A stretch of 64,000 nt of DNA from Arsukibacterium tuosuense (GTDB taxonomy: Bacteria; Pseudomonadota; Gammaproteobacteria; Enterobacterales; Alteromonadaceae), in the NCBI RefSeq assembly GCF_900215315.1, contig NZ_OBEB01000001.1, forward strand, positions 682,001 through 746,000. Reading direction: 5' to 3'. Made by a program: the position numbers and the translations under genes. The notes under the pieces are model-generated. The model was not told where the DNA came from. It saw only the letters and a program-made list of their open reading frames with translations, and made no database searches. Of this stretch, positions 8,597-18,626 are shown piece by piece; position 1 is the stretch's first letter, and each line of letters opens with the position of its first letter.

Positions 8597-8602
8597 AGGC
8601 CC

Positions 8603-8778
8603 CGTGTTCTGAGCTAGCGCAAAGGCAAGGTAAGAGGGTTACCTTGTTTAGTAAAGTTCACTTCGCAGTATGACTGATAGCTAAGATTAGTTTTGCTGCT
8701 GTTAAGCATGTTCCCTGGATTTATTGAAGCACTCCTTCAACTTGTTGCTTTGCCCGCTCTCTGAGCGGGCTTTTTTTT
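8603..8778 (+). ncRNA. Candidate small RNA, about 175 nt
   Basis: This stretch has a promoter at one end and a strong terminator at the other, and no open frame of more than a few codons. Inside it are perfect hairpins CAAGGTAA/TTACCTTG (8626-8633/8639-8646) and TTGAAG/CTTCAA (8724-8729/8735-8740). I could not match it to 6S, CsrB, GcvB, Spot 42, GlmZ or RyhB from memory of their sequences. The 5' end is inferred from the -10 box and may be off by several bases. Confidence 0.5.
8752..8778 (+). terminator. Rho-independent terminator of candidate small RNA
   Basis: Perfect 8-bp stem GCCCGCTC/GAGCGGGC with a 3-base loop, followed by eight T. Only a plus-strand transcript would use it, and no plus-strand protein gene precedes it. 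Confidence 0.8.
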
Positions 8779-8787
8779 ATTCGCGTC

Positions 8788-8926
8788 CTATTTGGCACTA
8801 CAGCGTTGTTGGCTTCACTCCCTCGCTGGTGCGCCAGTCCGACCCAATCGCATAGGTAACTATGCTCATGGGGCCGGGCTGGCGTCCCAGGTCGCTCATT
8901 TGCCGCCTAGCTGTAGTACCAAATAG
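8788..8926. repeat. 139-bp palindromic intergenic element
   Basis: The ends are inverted repeats with one mismatch (CTATTTGGCACTACAGC at 8788-8804 and GCTGTAGTACCAAATAG at 8910-8926). The centre is GCATAGGTAACTATGC, and between them lie imperfectly paired arms such as GCGCCAGTCCGACCCA against its rough complement in GGGGCCGGGCTGGCGT. The whole element could fold as one long hairpin. The central CATAG-GTAA-CTATG block resembles repetitive extragenic elements I recall from Alteromonadales genomes; only one copy is in this window. Confidence 0.6.
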
Positions 8927-8948
8927 TTTGCGAATTCGATGCGATAAT

Positions 8949-9959
8949 TCATTCTGATTTGGGTAAGTCGAAGCCGAAGTGCTGATAAGCTCTTGGTGAG
9001 GCTATCCGGCCACGTGGCGTGCGCTGAATAAAGCCCTGCTGAATTAAAAACGGCTCTATTACATCTTCAATGGTTTCTTTCTCTTCACCAATGGCCGCCG
9101 CTAAATTGTCCAGCCCGACCGGGCCACCCATAAACTTATCAATAATGGCCAGAATAAGCTTGCGATCCATGTAGTCGAAACCTTCGGCATCGACGTCCAC
9201 CATTTGCAATGCCTGGCCGGCAATCTCAACCGAGACGGTACCATCGGATTTAACCTGAGCGTAATCCCGTACCCGGCGCAGCAAACGGTTGGCAATGCGC
9301 GGGGTACCGCGTGAGCGTCTGGCTATTTCTGTTGCCGCATCTTTAGCTAATTGCAAATTAAGGTATAACGCTGAACGCTGAATAATATCGCTCAGTTCGT
9401 CCACTTTATAAAACTCCAGCCGCTGCACGATACCAAAGCGGTCACGCAGGGGTGACGTTAAGGCACCGGCACGGGTGGTGGCGCCAATCAGGGTAAAGGG
9501 CGGTAACTCCAGCTTAATAGAGCGGGCAGCAGGGCCCTCGCCTATCATAATGTCCAGCTGATAGTCTTCCATCGCCGGATACAAAATTTCTTCAACAACC
9601 GGGCTCAGACGATGGATCTCGTCAATAAACAGCACATCATTTTGTTCAAGATTGGTAAGCAGCGCCGCTAAATCACCGGCTTTTTCCAGCACCGGACCGG
9701 AGGTACTTTTAATATTTACCCCCATTTCGTTAGCAACGATCATCGCCAGAGTGGTTTTACCCAGGCCAGGGGGGCCAAAAATAAGTAAGTGATCCAGTGG
9801 ATCCCCCCGCCCCCGCGCTGCCTCGATAAAAATAGCCATTTGTTCGCGCACATGCTGTTGGCCAGTATAATCGGCCAGGGTTTTCGGCCGGATAGCCCGG
9901 TCTATTACTTCATCTTCGCGGGTCGCATTACCCTGGATCATTCGATCAGCTTCAATCAT
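8949..9959 (-). CDS. ruvB: Holliday junction branch migration helicase RuvB
   Basis: Hexameric AAA+ ATPase that drives branch migration of Holliday junctions together with RuvA. The 336-residue product shows Walker [12 protein letters not shown] (about residues 63-73), Walker [12 protein letters not shown], sensor 1 [10 protein letters not shown], the arginine-finger region [14 protein letters not shown], and the C-terminal winged helix that binds DNA ([17 protein letters not shown]). It follows ruvA by five bases in the ruvCAB order. The length is that of the family. Confidence 0.98.
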   Translation of the reverse strand: MIEADRMIQGNATREDEVIDRAIRPKTLADYTGQQHVREQMAIFIEAARGRGDPLDHLLIFGPPGLGKTTLAMIVANEMGVNIKSTSGPVLEKAGDLAALLTNLEQNDVLFIDEIHRLSPVVEEILYPAMEDYQLDIMIGEGPAARSIKLELPPFTLIGATTRAGALTSPLRDRFGIVQRLEFYKVDELSDIIQRSALYLNLQLAKDAATEIARRSRGTPRIANRLLRRVRDYAQVKSDGTVSVEIAGQALQMVDVDAEGFDYMDRKLILAIIDKFMGGPVGLDNLAAAIGEEKETIEDVIEPFLIQQGFIQRTPRGRIASPRAYQHFGFDLPKSE

Positions 9960-9964
9960 CTTGG

Positions 9965-10582
9965 CTATATCATACTTTTAAGGGCAGCCATGATCAGCTG
10001 CTCGCTGCTCATGTCGGCGCGTTTAACTAACTTTACTGCTTTGCTGGCCTGTGCCTGACTGTAACCCAGCGCCAGCAAGGCACCTAATGCATCTTGTTCT
10101 GCACTGGCAGGTGGTGCAAATATCGCGTCTTCTCCTGCCAATGTCAGCTTATCTGTTACCGGTGTATTGCCAACACCCCAGTCTTTTAAGCGGTCACGCA
10201 TTTCAATTACTAAGCGCTCGGCGGTTTTCTTGCCAACCCCGGGTAACTTTACCAGAGTCGTTATTTCGTCATGCAGGACACAATGGACAAATTGCTGGGC
10301 AGTCATCCCGGACAAAATAGTCAATGCCAGTTTCGGACCGACCCCGTTAGCTTTAATCAGTTGCCGGAATAAGCTGCGCTCCGTCTGGGTAATAAAACCG
10401 TATAGCAACTGGGCATCTTCCCGCACCACGAAGTGAGTATAAATAGTTGTCTGACTGCCTGGCTCTGGCAACTGGTAAAAGCTGGTAAGGGGCAACTGAA
10501 CTTCGTAGCCTACGCCGGCCACATCAAGCAAAATATCAGGCGCCTGCTTTTCCAGTAAAACACCTTGTAAACGTCCAATCAT
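9965..10582 (-). CDS. ruvA: Holliday junction branch migration protein RuvA
   Basis: Junction-recognition subunit of RuvAB. The 205-residue product has the N-terminal OB domain ([31 protein letters not shown]), two helix-hairpin-helix motifs ([14 protein letters not shown] and [19 protein letters not shown]) and the C-terminal domain that contacts RuvB ([20 protein letters not shown]). The gene lies 69 bases after ruvC and five before ruvB, so it is part of one operon. Confidence 0.98.
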   Translation of the reverse strand: MIGRLQGVLLEKQAPDILLDVAGVGYEVQLPLTSFYQLPEPGSQTTIYTHFVVREDAQLLYGFITQTERSLFRQLIKANGVGPKLALTILSGMTAQQFVHCVLHDEITTLVKLPGVGKKTAERLVIEMRDRLKDWGVGNTPVTDKLTLAGEDAIFAPPASAEQDALGALLALGYSQAQASKAVKLVKRADMSSEQLIMAALKSMI

Positions 10583-10651
10583 CAGGCAGTTCTTCTTTTT
10601 AGTATGTTAAGTGTCAACTTAGCTTGTAAAGTGACAGCGGGCACGGCCGCT

Positions 10652-11173
10652 TCAGCGCAAGCGGCGGCGTACCGTTTTACTGGCCTGGCCAGCTAACGCC
10701 ACTAAGCTTTGCTGAGTATGCCCGTGACATAAGGCCACTGCAAGCGCATCGGCAGCATCTGCCTGCGGGCTGGCACTAAGCTGCAACAATGAGCGCACCA
10801 TATGCTGCACCTGGGCTTTGTCAGCCGCGCCGGTGCCAACAACGGCCTGCTTAACCTGGCGCGCTGAATATTCAAATACCTCAAGCCCGGCATGTTTTGC
10901 AGCAACAATAGCGGCACCGCGGGCCTGTCCCAGCTTTAAAGCAGAGTCAGGGTTACGCGCCATAAAAACCTGCTCTATAGCAAATACTGTAGGCTGGGTT
11001 TGGGTAATGATTTCTGAAATACCGTTGAAAATTCGTAACAACCGCTCCGGCAGCTCATCCGTGCCCAGCCGGATACAACCGCTGGCCAGATAAACGAACT
11101 TGTTGCCTTGCTGGCGCACCACACCGTAACCGGTAAGACGACTGCCGGGGTCAATCCCCAGAATAATATTCAC
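10652..11173 (-). CDS. ruvC: Crossover junction endodeoxyribonuclease RuvC
   Basis: Metal-dependent resolvase that cuts Holliday junctions symmetrically. The RNase H-like fold begins with [17 protein letters not shown] (catalytic Asp), continues with [23 protein letters not shown] (catalytic Glu), and ends with [14 protein letters not shown] (catalytic Asp pair). At 173 residues it has the normal length. It begins three bases after the yebC stop, which implies co-transcription. Confidence 0.98.
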   Translation of the reverse strand: MNIILGIDPGSRLTGYGVVRQQGNKFVYLASGCIRLGTDELPERLLRIFNGISEIITQTQPTVFAIEQVFMARNPDSALKLGQARGAAIVAAKHAGLEVFEYSARQVKQAVVGTGAADKAQVQHMVRSLLQLSASPQADAADALAVALCHGHTQQSLVALAGQASKTVRRRLR

Positions 11174-11175
11174 CG

Positions 11176-11919
11176 TTAGCTGTGCTCGCCGAGCAAGTCG
11201 TCACTTATCTCAGCATTGTGGTAGACATTCTGTACATCGTCGGAATCTTCCAGCATATCGATTAGCTTAAAAAAACGACCGACGTTATCGGCATCTATCT
11301 GGGCCCGGATTGATGGGATCATATCTATCTCAGCATTGTCGGCGGTAAAACCGGCGGCCGTTAAACTGTCTTTGATATCGTTGTATTGCTCCGGACTGGT
11401 AAACACCTCAATACTGCCGTCTTCATGATTTTGCACATCGTCGGCTCCCGCTTCCAGCGCCGCATCAAGCAAGGCATCTTCATCCACCCCCGGCGCAAAC
11501 AGCAACACGCCACGCCGGGCAAATAAATAGGCGACAGAGCCGGACGTACCTAAATTTCCATTATTCTTAGTAAAGGCGTTGCGCACATCTGCAACCGTTC
11601 TTTTATTATTGTCAGTCATGGTTTCAACAATAATAGCGACCCCATTCGGGCCGTAGCCTTCATATACCAGTTCTTCGTAGTTTTCGCCTTCCGTCGCCCC
11701 GGCACCGCGTTTAATTGCGCGGTCAATGGTGTCACGGGTCATATTTTCCGACAGCGCTTTATCTACCGCCAGCCGTAACCGCGGGTTGGCACTGATATCA
11801 GGATTGCTGCGGGCTGAAACGGTTAGTTCACGAATAATTTTGGTAAAAATTTTACTTTTTTTGGCATCCTGGCGGGCTTTACGATGCTTCATGTTCGCCC
11901 ATTTACTATGGCCGGCCAT
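11176..11919 (-). CDS. yebC: YebC/PmpR family transcriptional regulator or translation factor
   Basis: Member of the widespread YebC family, described both as DNA-binding regulators and, more recently, as factors that help ribosomes at polyproline stretches. The protein starts with the hallmark [19 protein letters not shown] choose this ATG because AGGAG lies seven bases before it, although the frame is open for 14 more codons. Other signatures are DRAIKRGAG and [14 protein letters not shown]. The length is 247 residues, as usual. It sits between aspS and ruvC, its classical position. Confidence 0.96.
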   Translation of the reverse strand: MAGHSKWANMKHRKARQDAKKSKIFTKIIRELTVSARSNPDISANPRLRLAVDKALSENMTRDTIDRAIKRGAGATEGENYEELVYEGYGPNGVAIIVETMTDNNKRTVADVRNAFTKNNGNLGTSGSVAYLFARRGVLLFAPGVDEDALLDAALEAGADDVQNHEDGSIEVFTSPEQYNDIKDSLTAAGFTADNAEIDMIPSIRAQIDADNVGRFFKLIDMLEDSDDVQNVYHNAEISDDLLGEHS

Positions 11920-12003
11920 ATTTAACTCCTCGCTTAGGGGCAAAATGCTGCGGCAACTCATTATGGTAACGAGCGTTGCCGCAGCTTCACAACGATCTGC
12001 GAA

Positions 12004-13779
12004 TTACGGTTTTTTAATAACCTGAATACTGAGCTCTGCCAGCTGCGCAGGATTCGCTTCGCCTGGTGCATCAGTTAATGGACAAGCAGCGGTTGCTGTT
12101 TTAGGGAAAGCCATCACATCCCGGATAGACGTTGCACCGGTCATCAGCATGACCAGCCGATCCAGACCAAATGCCAGCCCCGCATGCGGTGGCGCACCAA
12201 ATTTTAACGCTTCCAGTAAGAAACCAAACTTCTCTGCCGCTTCTTCATCACTGATGCCCAGTAATTTAAAGACTTTTGCCTGCACATCTGCACTGTGAAT
12301 ACGGACTGAGCCACCACCTAATTCTGTACCATTCAGCACCATATCATAGGCATTGGATAATAAATTAGTGTGGTCAAGCTCGGCAACCGGTGTCGCCATA
12401 AACGCCGCGGTATCTAAAGGCGAAGTAAACGGATGATGCACGGCGGTGTGACTGCCATCATCGTTCTCTTCAAACATCGGGAAATCAACAACCCACAGTG
12501 GCTTCCAGCCCGGAACAGTTAAGCCCAGGTCTTCACCCAGTTTCAGGCGCAATGCGCCCATTGCCTCACACACCACTTTATAGCTGTCGGCACCAAAGAA
12601 AATCATATCGCCGTTCTCTGCTGCCGTGCGCTCAAGCATGCTGTTGATAATATCGGCCGTTAAAAACTTGGCCACCGGCGATTGCACACCGTCGCTACCG
12701 GCACTGATATCATTGACCTTCATCCAGGCCAGGCCTTTAGCACCATAAATACCAACAAAACTGGTGTAGTTATCAATGTCCTTGCGCGATACTTTATCGG
12801 CAGCTGCCGGCACTTTCAGTGCCACAACCCGGCCTTTCGGATCATTTGCCGGGCCGGAAAACACTTTAAACTCAACGTCTTTTACCAGGTCAGCAATATC
12901 AACAAACTGCATCGGGTTACGTAAATCCGGCTTGTCAGAGCCATATAAACGCATCGCTTCATGGAATGTCATCTGTGGAAATGTGCCCAGGTCAACCTCA
13001 AGTTGCTGCAGGAACAACTGCTGAACCATCTGCTCGGTCACAGCCATGACCTGCTCAGCACTCATAAAGGAGGTTTCAATATCAATCTGGGTAAATTCAG
13101 GCTGACGGTCGGCCCGCAAATCTTCATCCCGGAAACATTTTACAATTTGATAGTAGCGATCCAGACCAGACATCATCAGCAATTGTTTAAACAGCTGTGG
13201 CGATTGCGGCAACGCAAAAAACTGGCCTTTATGGGTGCGGCTTGGTACCAGATAATCGCGGGCGCCTTCCGGCGTTGCTTTGGTTAAAATAGGGGTTTCG
13301 ACATCTAAAAAGCCGTTGCTGTCCATAAAATTACGGACAAAGCTGGTTACCCGGGCGCGGAACTTCAGGCGCTCGCTCATAACTGGACGGCGCAGATCCA
13401 GATAACGGTACTTAAGCCGCTGTTCTTCGCTGTTATCGTGATTAAAATCCAGTGGTAACGGCGCCGCTTTATTTAAAATGGTTAAACCACTGGCATATAC
13501 TTCTACTTCACCGGTGGCCATATCTGCATTAATTTGCGATGCCGGCCGCAACCGTACTTCACCTGTTATCTGAATACAGAATTCGTTCCGCAGGGTATAG
13601 GCCAGCTCAAATAATTCTGGCAGATCCGGATCGCAAATCACCTGAACCATGCCTTCACGGTCACGCAAATCGATAAAAATAACGCCACCGAGATCCCGGC
13701 GCCGGTTAACCCAGCCACATAATGAAACTTGTTGCCCGGCATGTTGGGCATTTAAAAAACCACAGTATTGGCTACGCAT
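12004..13779 (-). CDS. aspS: Aspartyl-tRNA synthetase
   Basis: Class II synthetase that charges tRNA-Asp. The 591-residue bacterial-type protein has the N-terminal OB anticodon-binding domain ([20 protein letters not shown]), class II motif 2 ([20 protein letters not shown]), the GAD insertion domain in the middle, and motif 3 ([15 protein letters not shown]). It heads the aspS-yebC-ruvCAB gene group, as in many gammaproteobacteria. Motif [11 protein letters not shown] is intact, so activity is expected. Confidence 0.98.
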   Translation of the reverse strand: MRSQYCGFLNAQHAGQQVSLCGWVNRRRDLGGVIFIDLRDREGMVQVICDPDLPELFELAYTLRNEFCIQITGEVRLRPASQINADMATGEVEVYASGLTILNKAAPLPLDFNHDNSEEQRLKYRYLDLRRPVMSERLKFRARVTSFVRNFMDSNGFLDVETPILTKATPEGARDYLVPSRTHKGQFFALPQSPQLFKQLLMMSGLDRYYQIVKCFRDEDLRADRQPEFTQIDIETSFMSAEQVMAVTEQMVQQLFLQQLEVDLGTFPQMTFHEAMRLYGSDKPDLRNPMQFVDIADLVKDVEFKVFSGPANDPKGRVVALKVPAAADKVSRKDIDNYTSFVGIYGAKGLAWMKVNDISAGSDGVQSPVAKFLTADIINSMLERTAAENGDMIFFGADSYKVVCEAMGALRLKLGEDLGLTVPGWKPLWVVDFPMFEENDDGSHTAVHHPFTSPLDTAAFMATPVAELDHTNLLSNAYDMVLNGTELGGGSVRIHSADVQAKVFKLLGISDEEAAEKFGFLLEALKFGAPPHAGLAFGLDRLVMLMTGATSIRDVMAFPKTATAACPLTDAPGEANPAQLAELSIQVIKKP

Positions 13780-13862
13780 TAACCCTTCCTTCTATCTCTT
13801 TGGTCAGCCGCTGTAAAATGACCGCCAATTATATAGAAATAGCGCTTAATGTCACTGCCCGT

Positions 13863-16682
13863 TCACGAAAACTCTCGTTCGGTAAAACTGTAACCATTCT
13901 TACCCTGCTGCTTAGCCAGGTACATTTGCTTGTCGGCTTGTTTTAATAAGGCAACACTGTTCGTGGCGTCGTGTGGATATATCGCTATGCCAATACTGAC
14001 GCCTACTGTTACCTGGCCAAATGATAACTGCAGCGGCTTATTTAGCTGATAAAGAATTTTCTCAGCAACGATGGCCGCATCATCGCTATGCAGCAGCGCA
14101 GTCAGCAGCACCACAAACTCATCGCCCCCCAGCCGGGCTACCATATCGCTTTTGCGGACACAGCCCTCCAGCACCCCGGCCAGTTTCAGTAACAACTCAT
14201 CACCAGCGTCATGGCCATGCCGGTCATTTACCGCTTTAAAGCCATCAAGATCGAGAAAAAGTACCGCTAATATTTCATTGTCACGGCTATGTTGCTCTAC
14301 TGCCAGGTCAATCCGCTCTCTGAGCAAGCTGCGGTTTGGTAACCCTGTGAGGTCATCATGGGTAGCCATATAGCGCATCTTATGTTCAGCATCCCGGCGC
14401 AGATTAACTTCCCGCCGTAAAAACAAGTTCCAGCTGATGAACACGGTTAAAAATACTAATGCTATTGCTACCACTTGCCAGATAATCTGATGCAGCCGTT
14501 TGCGGTCGATACCCTGGGTTATCTCAAAATCGAACCAGTGCTGATAAATCTGTGCCCGCTCCGTCTCGCCTATGCTGCGCAGCCCCTTATTTAAAATGGC
14601 TACCAGTGGCTGATAGTCACTACGCACCGCCACCAGCGAAGGATAATCAGGTAAATCATCAATCAGTTGCATCCTTAAATTGATAGCATTAGATTGTTTC
14701 AGCGCCCGGCTACCCGCTTCAACTGAATCCAGCACAAAGTCAACCCGGTTATTCTGGAGTAAGCGGATACCATCAGCTAAATCGCTGATAGTAATCACCT
14801 CAGAACCGGCCACAATGCCAGTTAAATCTTTAGCCAGCTGATAATCACGAAAAACGGCAACCCGTTTGCCGCTTAGCTGGGATGCAGTGGTGATATTTTC
14901 GCTGTTAATGTGGCCTATCACCGCCCAATTAACTGACCAGAAGGGTTCAGTAAAACGGGCAAAAACCTCCCGCTCTGCTTTGGGTGAAATATTTGCAACA
15001 AGATCTAAATTACGCTGTTCTATGTCTTGAAGAATATCCTCGAATTGATCGTAAGGTCTGAGTTCAAACTCAATATTCAGCCGCTCGGCTAAAATCTGCA
15101 AAATTTCCTGACTGACTCCGGCAACATTGCCCTCTTCATCGACAAACTCCATTGGCGGCCAGTTACTGATAATGCCAACCCGTAATGGCTTATGCGCTGC
15201 TAACCAGTTTCGCTCTTCAGGCGTCAGTGGAATTTTGTTTCTAAAGTCCGCGTAGTAGCTTTGCTCGGCCAGTTTTACCCATTTTTTTTCAATGTCGATT
15301 AGTTCTGCCAATGAAATCTGGTTAAAACCTTCCCTGATCTGTTCTGCCAGTTCGGGGTTATCAACGTGGGTTAATGCATAAAGCGGTGCAAAGATACGGG
15401 TAGCCGGCGCCACAACAAAATCATTTGCCAGATTAAGCTGGTTCAGGCGAACATTCGCTATTACCTCGGCGCCGAAAAAGCCGTCGATATCGCCATCAAT
15501 CGTTGCCTGAGTTAATGACTCAAGTGAAGGGTAGCGCTTAAAAACTGCGGCTGGATATTGCTGCTGTAACTCAACCAGATAGGTGGCATTGCTATAAATA
15601 CCAATATTGCCATTGTATTGGCTGTCTAATTGCGGAAAACCCCTGTTTTTCAGCCTGTAGTAGGCGGTACTAAAGCTATATAAATGATAGGCTTTAGCCA
15701 GTTGCGGGCTCAGGCTTTCAATGGCAGGAAACCCAATATGGGCATCAATCCGCTGATTCGCCAGACTGCTCAGGCTGTCATCTGAATTATCGGGCACAAA
15801 GGCAATACTGGTGCCGGTCTTCTCTGACCATAAGCGCCATAAGTCAACCAGTAAGCCGCTGGCTTCGCCCTGCGCTGATACATCCATAAACGGTGGATTC
15901 AGCACCGATAATCCCAGCAGCAACGTATTCTCATTATCTACTTTGAAGCCCAGCCATTTTCGCTCCAGCGCATTTAATGTCGAGGCTGACACTGCCGCAG
16001 CATATTGCTCTAATCTGGCATTGAGCGGCGAATCTAATGGTACGCCGAACACCAGATCAATAGCTTGTAATGGTAGCTTTTTATATAACGGAAACTGATT
16101 GTTTAAATTCTGAAAAGCATGATAACGCGGTGGTAAACGGTCCAGCGCAGCAAAGGCTTTCAGTTCGCCAGCCAGAGCCGCGTCATACATCTGCGTCACA
16201 TTAGGGTATTTTCGCAACAGCGCCTTGGGTAACTGCCGGGCAAGCGTGGACTCATGGCTGGATTTTTCTACCACACCAATCGCGTAAGCCGTTAAATCTT
16301 TCAGGGTTTGCACCCGCAACAAATCACGGTGCACAAAAACATTACTGTAGATTGTTATATTAATGCTGTGCAGGTTGTAATCTTTTGCCCGCTGTTCGGT
16401 GTAGGCCATACCGCCATGCAGGTCTACTTCACCTGCATTTAATAAGGCCACCGTCTCTGGCCAGGCTGCCATGACAAATTCAATATTAAACTGCTGCTGC
16501 CGGGCAATTTCACGCCAGTAGTCAACAATCAGGCCCTTTGGCTGGCCCTGCTCATCAACAAACATATAGGGATAGGTGTCATTACTCAGAGCAACTCTCA
16601 ATGTCTCTGCTCCGGCATTCGCCGGGGCATAAAAGACAAAACACAACAGCAATGCAGCATTAAATAATAAACGTCTGATCAT
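13863..16682 (-). CDS. Diguanylate cyclase with three periplasmic solute-binding domains
   Basis: Membrane sensor predicted to make cyclic di-GMP. After a signal/anchor helix (MIRRLLFNAALLLCFVFYAP) come three tandem SBP_bac_3-type domains (about residues 25-245, 250-480 and 495-720), each starting with a pattern like LRVALSNDTYPYMFVDEQG, VLNPPFMDVSAQG or RVGIISNWPPMEFVDEEG. Then follow one membrane helix (about 735-757) and a GGDEF domain ending the protein. The active site GGDEF is intact and a product-inhibition I-site RKSD lies five residues before it. I use the ATG at 16682; an earlier ATG at 16733 is possible but would hide the signal peptide. Ligands are probably amino acids or similar small molecules, by family. 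Confidence 0.88.
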   Translation of the reverse strand: MIRRLLFNAALLLCFVFYAPANAGAETLRVALSNDTYPYMFVDEQGQPKGLIVDYWREIARQQQFNIEFVMAAWPETVALLNAGEVDLHGGMAYTEQRAKDYNLHSINITIYSNVFVHRDLLRVQTLKDLTAYAIGVVEKSSHESTLARQLPKALLRKYPNVTQMYDAALAGELKAFAALDRLPPRYHAFQNLNNQFPLYKKLPLQAIDLVFGVPLDSPLNARLEQYAAAVSASTLNALERKWLGFKVDNENTLLLGLSVLNPPFMDVSAQGEASGLLVDLWRLWSEKTGTSIAFVPDNSDDSLSSLANQRIDAHIGFPAIESLSPQLAKAYHLYSFSTAYYRLKNRGFPQLDSQYNGNIGIYSNATYLVELQQQYPAAVFKRYPSLESLTQATIDGDIDGFFGAEVIANVRLNQLNLANDFVVAPATRIFAPLYALTHVDNPELAEQIREGFNQISLAELIDIEKKWVKLAEQSYYADFRNKIPLTPEERNWLAAHKPLRVGIISNWPPMEFVDEEGNVAGVSQEILQILAERLNIEFELRPYDQFEDILQDIEQRNLDLVANISPKAEREVFARFTEPFWSVNWAVIGHINSENITTASQLSGKRVAVFRDYQLAKDLTGIVAGSEVITISDLADGIRLLQNNRVDFVLDSVEAGSRALKQSNAINLRMQLIDDLPDYPSLVAVRSDYQPLVAILNKGLRSIGETERAQIYQHWFDFEITQGIDRKRLHQIIWQVVAIALVFLTVFISWNLFLRREVNLRRDAEHKMRYMATHDDLTGLPNRSLLRERIDLAVEQHSRDNEILAVLFLDLDGFKAVNDRHGHDAGDELLLKLAGVLEGCVRKSDMVARLGGDEFVVLLTALLHSDDAAIVAEKILYQLNKPLQLSFGQVTVGVSIGIAIYPHDATNSVALLKQADKQMYLAKQQGKNGYSFTEREFS

Positions 16683-16795
16683 GTGTTTATACTGATAGTT
16701 ATTGTCATATGGTTGTACCCTGACTCTTAGCATTGGTCAAGTTAAGCCGGGTTCAGTCATAACAACTTTGTTTTATCCGACGGTATCGTTAGCTT

Positions 16796-16824
16796 TTGGC
16801 TGCCTGCAACAAATCAGGTAAACT
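16796..16824 (+). promoter_or_regulatory. Possible promoter of cmoA
   Basis: TTGGCT (16796-16801) and TAAACT (16819-16824) with a 17-base spacer, about 60 bases before the cmoA start, in the divergent gap to the GGDEF gene. Confidence 0.45.
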
Positions 16825-16884
16825 AGTGGCTTAATTTATACCGCGCGCTTGACCTGTTGCCGCGCAACACCGGTGCTTCAATTT

Positions 16885-17610
16885 ATGCAAAAAGATCATA
16901 TTTATGCCGAGCCTTTAGCTCAGATCCAGGATTTTCGGTTTGACGATCAGGTAGCCGAAGTTTTTCCTGACATGATTCAGCGCTCTATCCCGGGCTACCA
17001 GACCATTATTCAGACTATTGGCAAGTTAACCGCACGTTATCAGCAAGCAGATAGTAATTTTTATGACTTAGGTTGCTCGCTTGGCACTGCCAGTTTAGCA
17101 ATGCGCCGTAATATCAGTGCTGCCGGGGCGCGGCTGATTGCGGTGGACAACAGTAAAGCCATGCTGGAACGCTGTGAGCGCCACCTGCTGGCCTTTCGTT
17201 CTGAAGTGCCGGTTAGTCTGGAACTGGCAGACATCCGTTATATTGCTATTGAGAACGCAGCAGTGGTGGTGATCAACTTCACCTTGCAATTTCTGGCGCC
17301 TGAACATCGGGATACCCTGATCAACACTATTTACCGGGGCTTAAAACCAGGCGGCGTATTGATCCTGTCTGAAAAGTTTGTTGCTCACAGCACTGCCACT
17401 AATGATTTGCTGGTTGATTTACACCTCGATTTTAAACGGGCTAACGGCTACAGCGAACTGGAAATAAGCCAGAAACGCTCGGCACTGGAAAACGTGATGA
17501 AACCCGATACCCTGGCACAGCATCAGCAGCGGCTGCAGCAGGCCGGTTTTGTTGAGCAAAGCTTATGGTTTCAGTGTTTTAACTTTTGCTCAATGCTCGC
17601 AATCAAGTAA
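16885..17610 (+). CDS. cmoA: Carboxy-S-adenosyl-L-methionine synthase CmoA
   Basis: Converts SAM and prephenate to carboxy-SAM, used by CmoB to make 5-carboxymethoxyuridine at the tRNA wobble position. The 241-residue protein shows the strongly conserved FDDQVAEVFPDMIQRSIPGY start, SAM motif FYDLGCSLGTASLAM and the GLKPGGVLILSEKF segment. I start at the ATG before QKDHIY because it gives the usual length and N-terminus; the TTG 12 codons earlier is unlikely. cmoB follows after 27 bases. Confidence 0.96.
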   Translation: MQKDHIYAEPLAQIQDFRFDDQVAEVFPDMIQRSIPGYQTIIQTIGKLTARYQQADSNFYDLGCSLGTASLAMRRNISAAGARLIAVDNSKAMLERCERHLLAFRSEVPVSLELADIRYIAIENAAVVVINFTLQFLAPEHRDTLINTIYRGLKPGGVLILSEKFVAHSTATNDLLVDLHLDFKRANGYSELEISQKRSALENVMKPDTLAQHQQRLQQAGFVEQSLWFQCFNFCSMLAIK

Positions 17611-17637
17611 GCCTGCTGATTAATACAGGGATAACCC

Positions 17638-18603
17638 ATGCTCGATTTCACCCCATTTTACGCTAAGTTAGCAACAAATAAGCTGCATAGCTGGTTGCAA
17701 ACGCTACCGGCGCAGTTAGCTGACTGGCAAAAGCATGCCTTACATGGTGACTTTAAACAGTGGCAAAAAGTCATTAGCAATCTGCCCGCTACCGACGTCA
17801 GCACTATTGAACTGAGCAATGCTGTGCAGTTTGGTGCGGCTGCAGATATCAGCAGCGGGGAAACAGAGCGGATCCGCTATTTGTTGCAGCAACTAAAACC
17901 CTGGCGCAAAGGCCCGTTCAACATTCATGGTATCGAGATTGATACCGAATGGCGGTCAGATTTCAAATGGGACCGGGTATTACCGCATATCAGCCCGTTA
18001 TCTGGCCGCACTGTGCTGGATGTCGGCTGCGGCAGTGGCTACCATTTATGGCGAATGCGCGGTGCCGGTGCCCAATTTGTGGTAGGCATCGACCCTTCTC
18101 AGCTGTTCTACAGCCAGTTTCAGGCGATTAAGCATTTTAACCCGGACCCGGATGTTCATCTTATACCAGTTGGTATCGACGATATGCCTGCTATCGCCCA
18201 GTTTGATACCGTGTTCTCGATGGGGGTGCTGTACCACCGACGCTCGCCAATTGATTTTCTGCAGCAGTTAAAGCAACAACTGCGTCCGGGTGGTGAACTC
18301 ATTCTGGAAACCCTGGTGGTGGAAGGAGACGAACACCACGTTTTAGTGCCGGGTGAGCGCTATGCCAAAATGCGGAATGTCTGGTTTATTCCAAGCACCC
18401 TGGCATTGTGTCACTGGTTAAGCAGGCTGGGATTTAAAAACCCGAAAGTAGTTGATTTAACTATGACTAGTCTGGCAGAGCAACGGGCAACGTCGTGGAT
18501 GGAAAATGAAAGTTTAATTGATTTTCTTGACCCGACTGACCATAGTAAAACCATTGAAGGTTATCCGGCGCCACTTCGCGCGGTAATCACTGCCACGGTT
18601 TAA
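17638..18603 (+). CDS. cmoB: tRNA U34 carboxymethyltransferase CmoB
   Basis: Transfers the carboxymethyl group of carboxy-SAM to 5-hydroxyuridine 34 of several tRNAs, which widens decoding of third codon positions. The 321-residue product has the family N-terminus ([21 protein letters not shown]), the conserved [20 protein letters not shown] and [18 protein letters not shown]-binding segments, and [17 protein letters not shown]. Its pairing with cmoA in one transcription unit settles the call. Confidence 0.97.
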   Translation: MLDFTPFYAKLATNKLHSWLQTLPAQLADWQKHALHGDFKQWQKVISNLPATDVSTIELSNAVQFGAAADISSGETERIRYLLQQLKPWRKGPFNIHGIEIDTEWRSDFKWDRVLPHISPLSGRTVLDVGCGSGYHLWRMRGAGAQFVVGIDPSQLFYSQFQAIKHFNPDPDVHLIPVGIDDMPAIAQFDTVFSMGVLYHRRSPIDFLQQLKQQLRPGGELILETLVVEGDEHHVLVPGERYAKMRNVWFIPSTLALCHWLSRLGFKNPKVVDLTMTSLAEQRATSWMENESLIDFLDPTDHSKTIEGYPAPLRAVITATV

Positions 18604-18626
18604 ATTGATACAGGATCCTGCCCGCT

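Noticed and set aside
16683..16733. Longer N-terminus for the GGDEF sensor
   Set aside because: It would place 17 polar residues before a clear signal helix; neither start has a strong ribosome site, so the shorter one is favoured.
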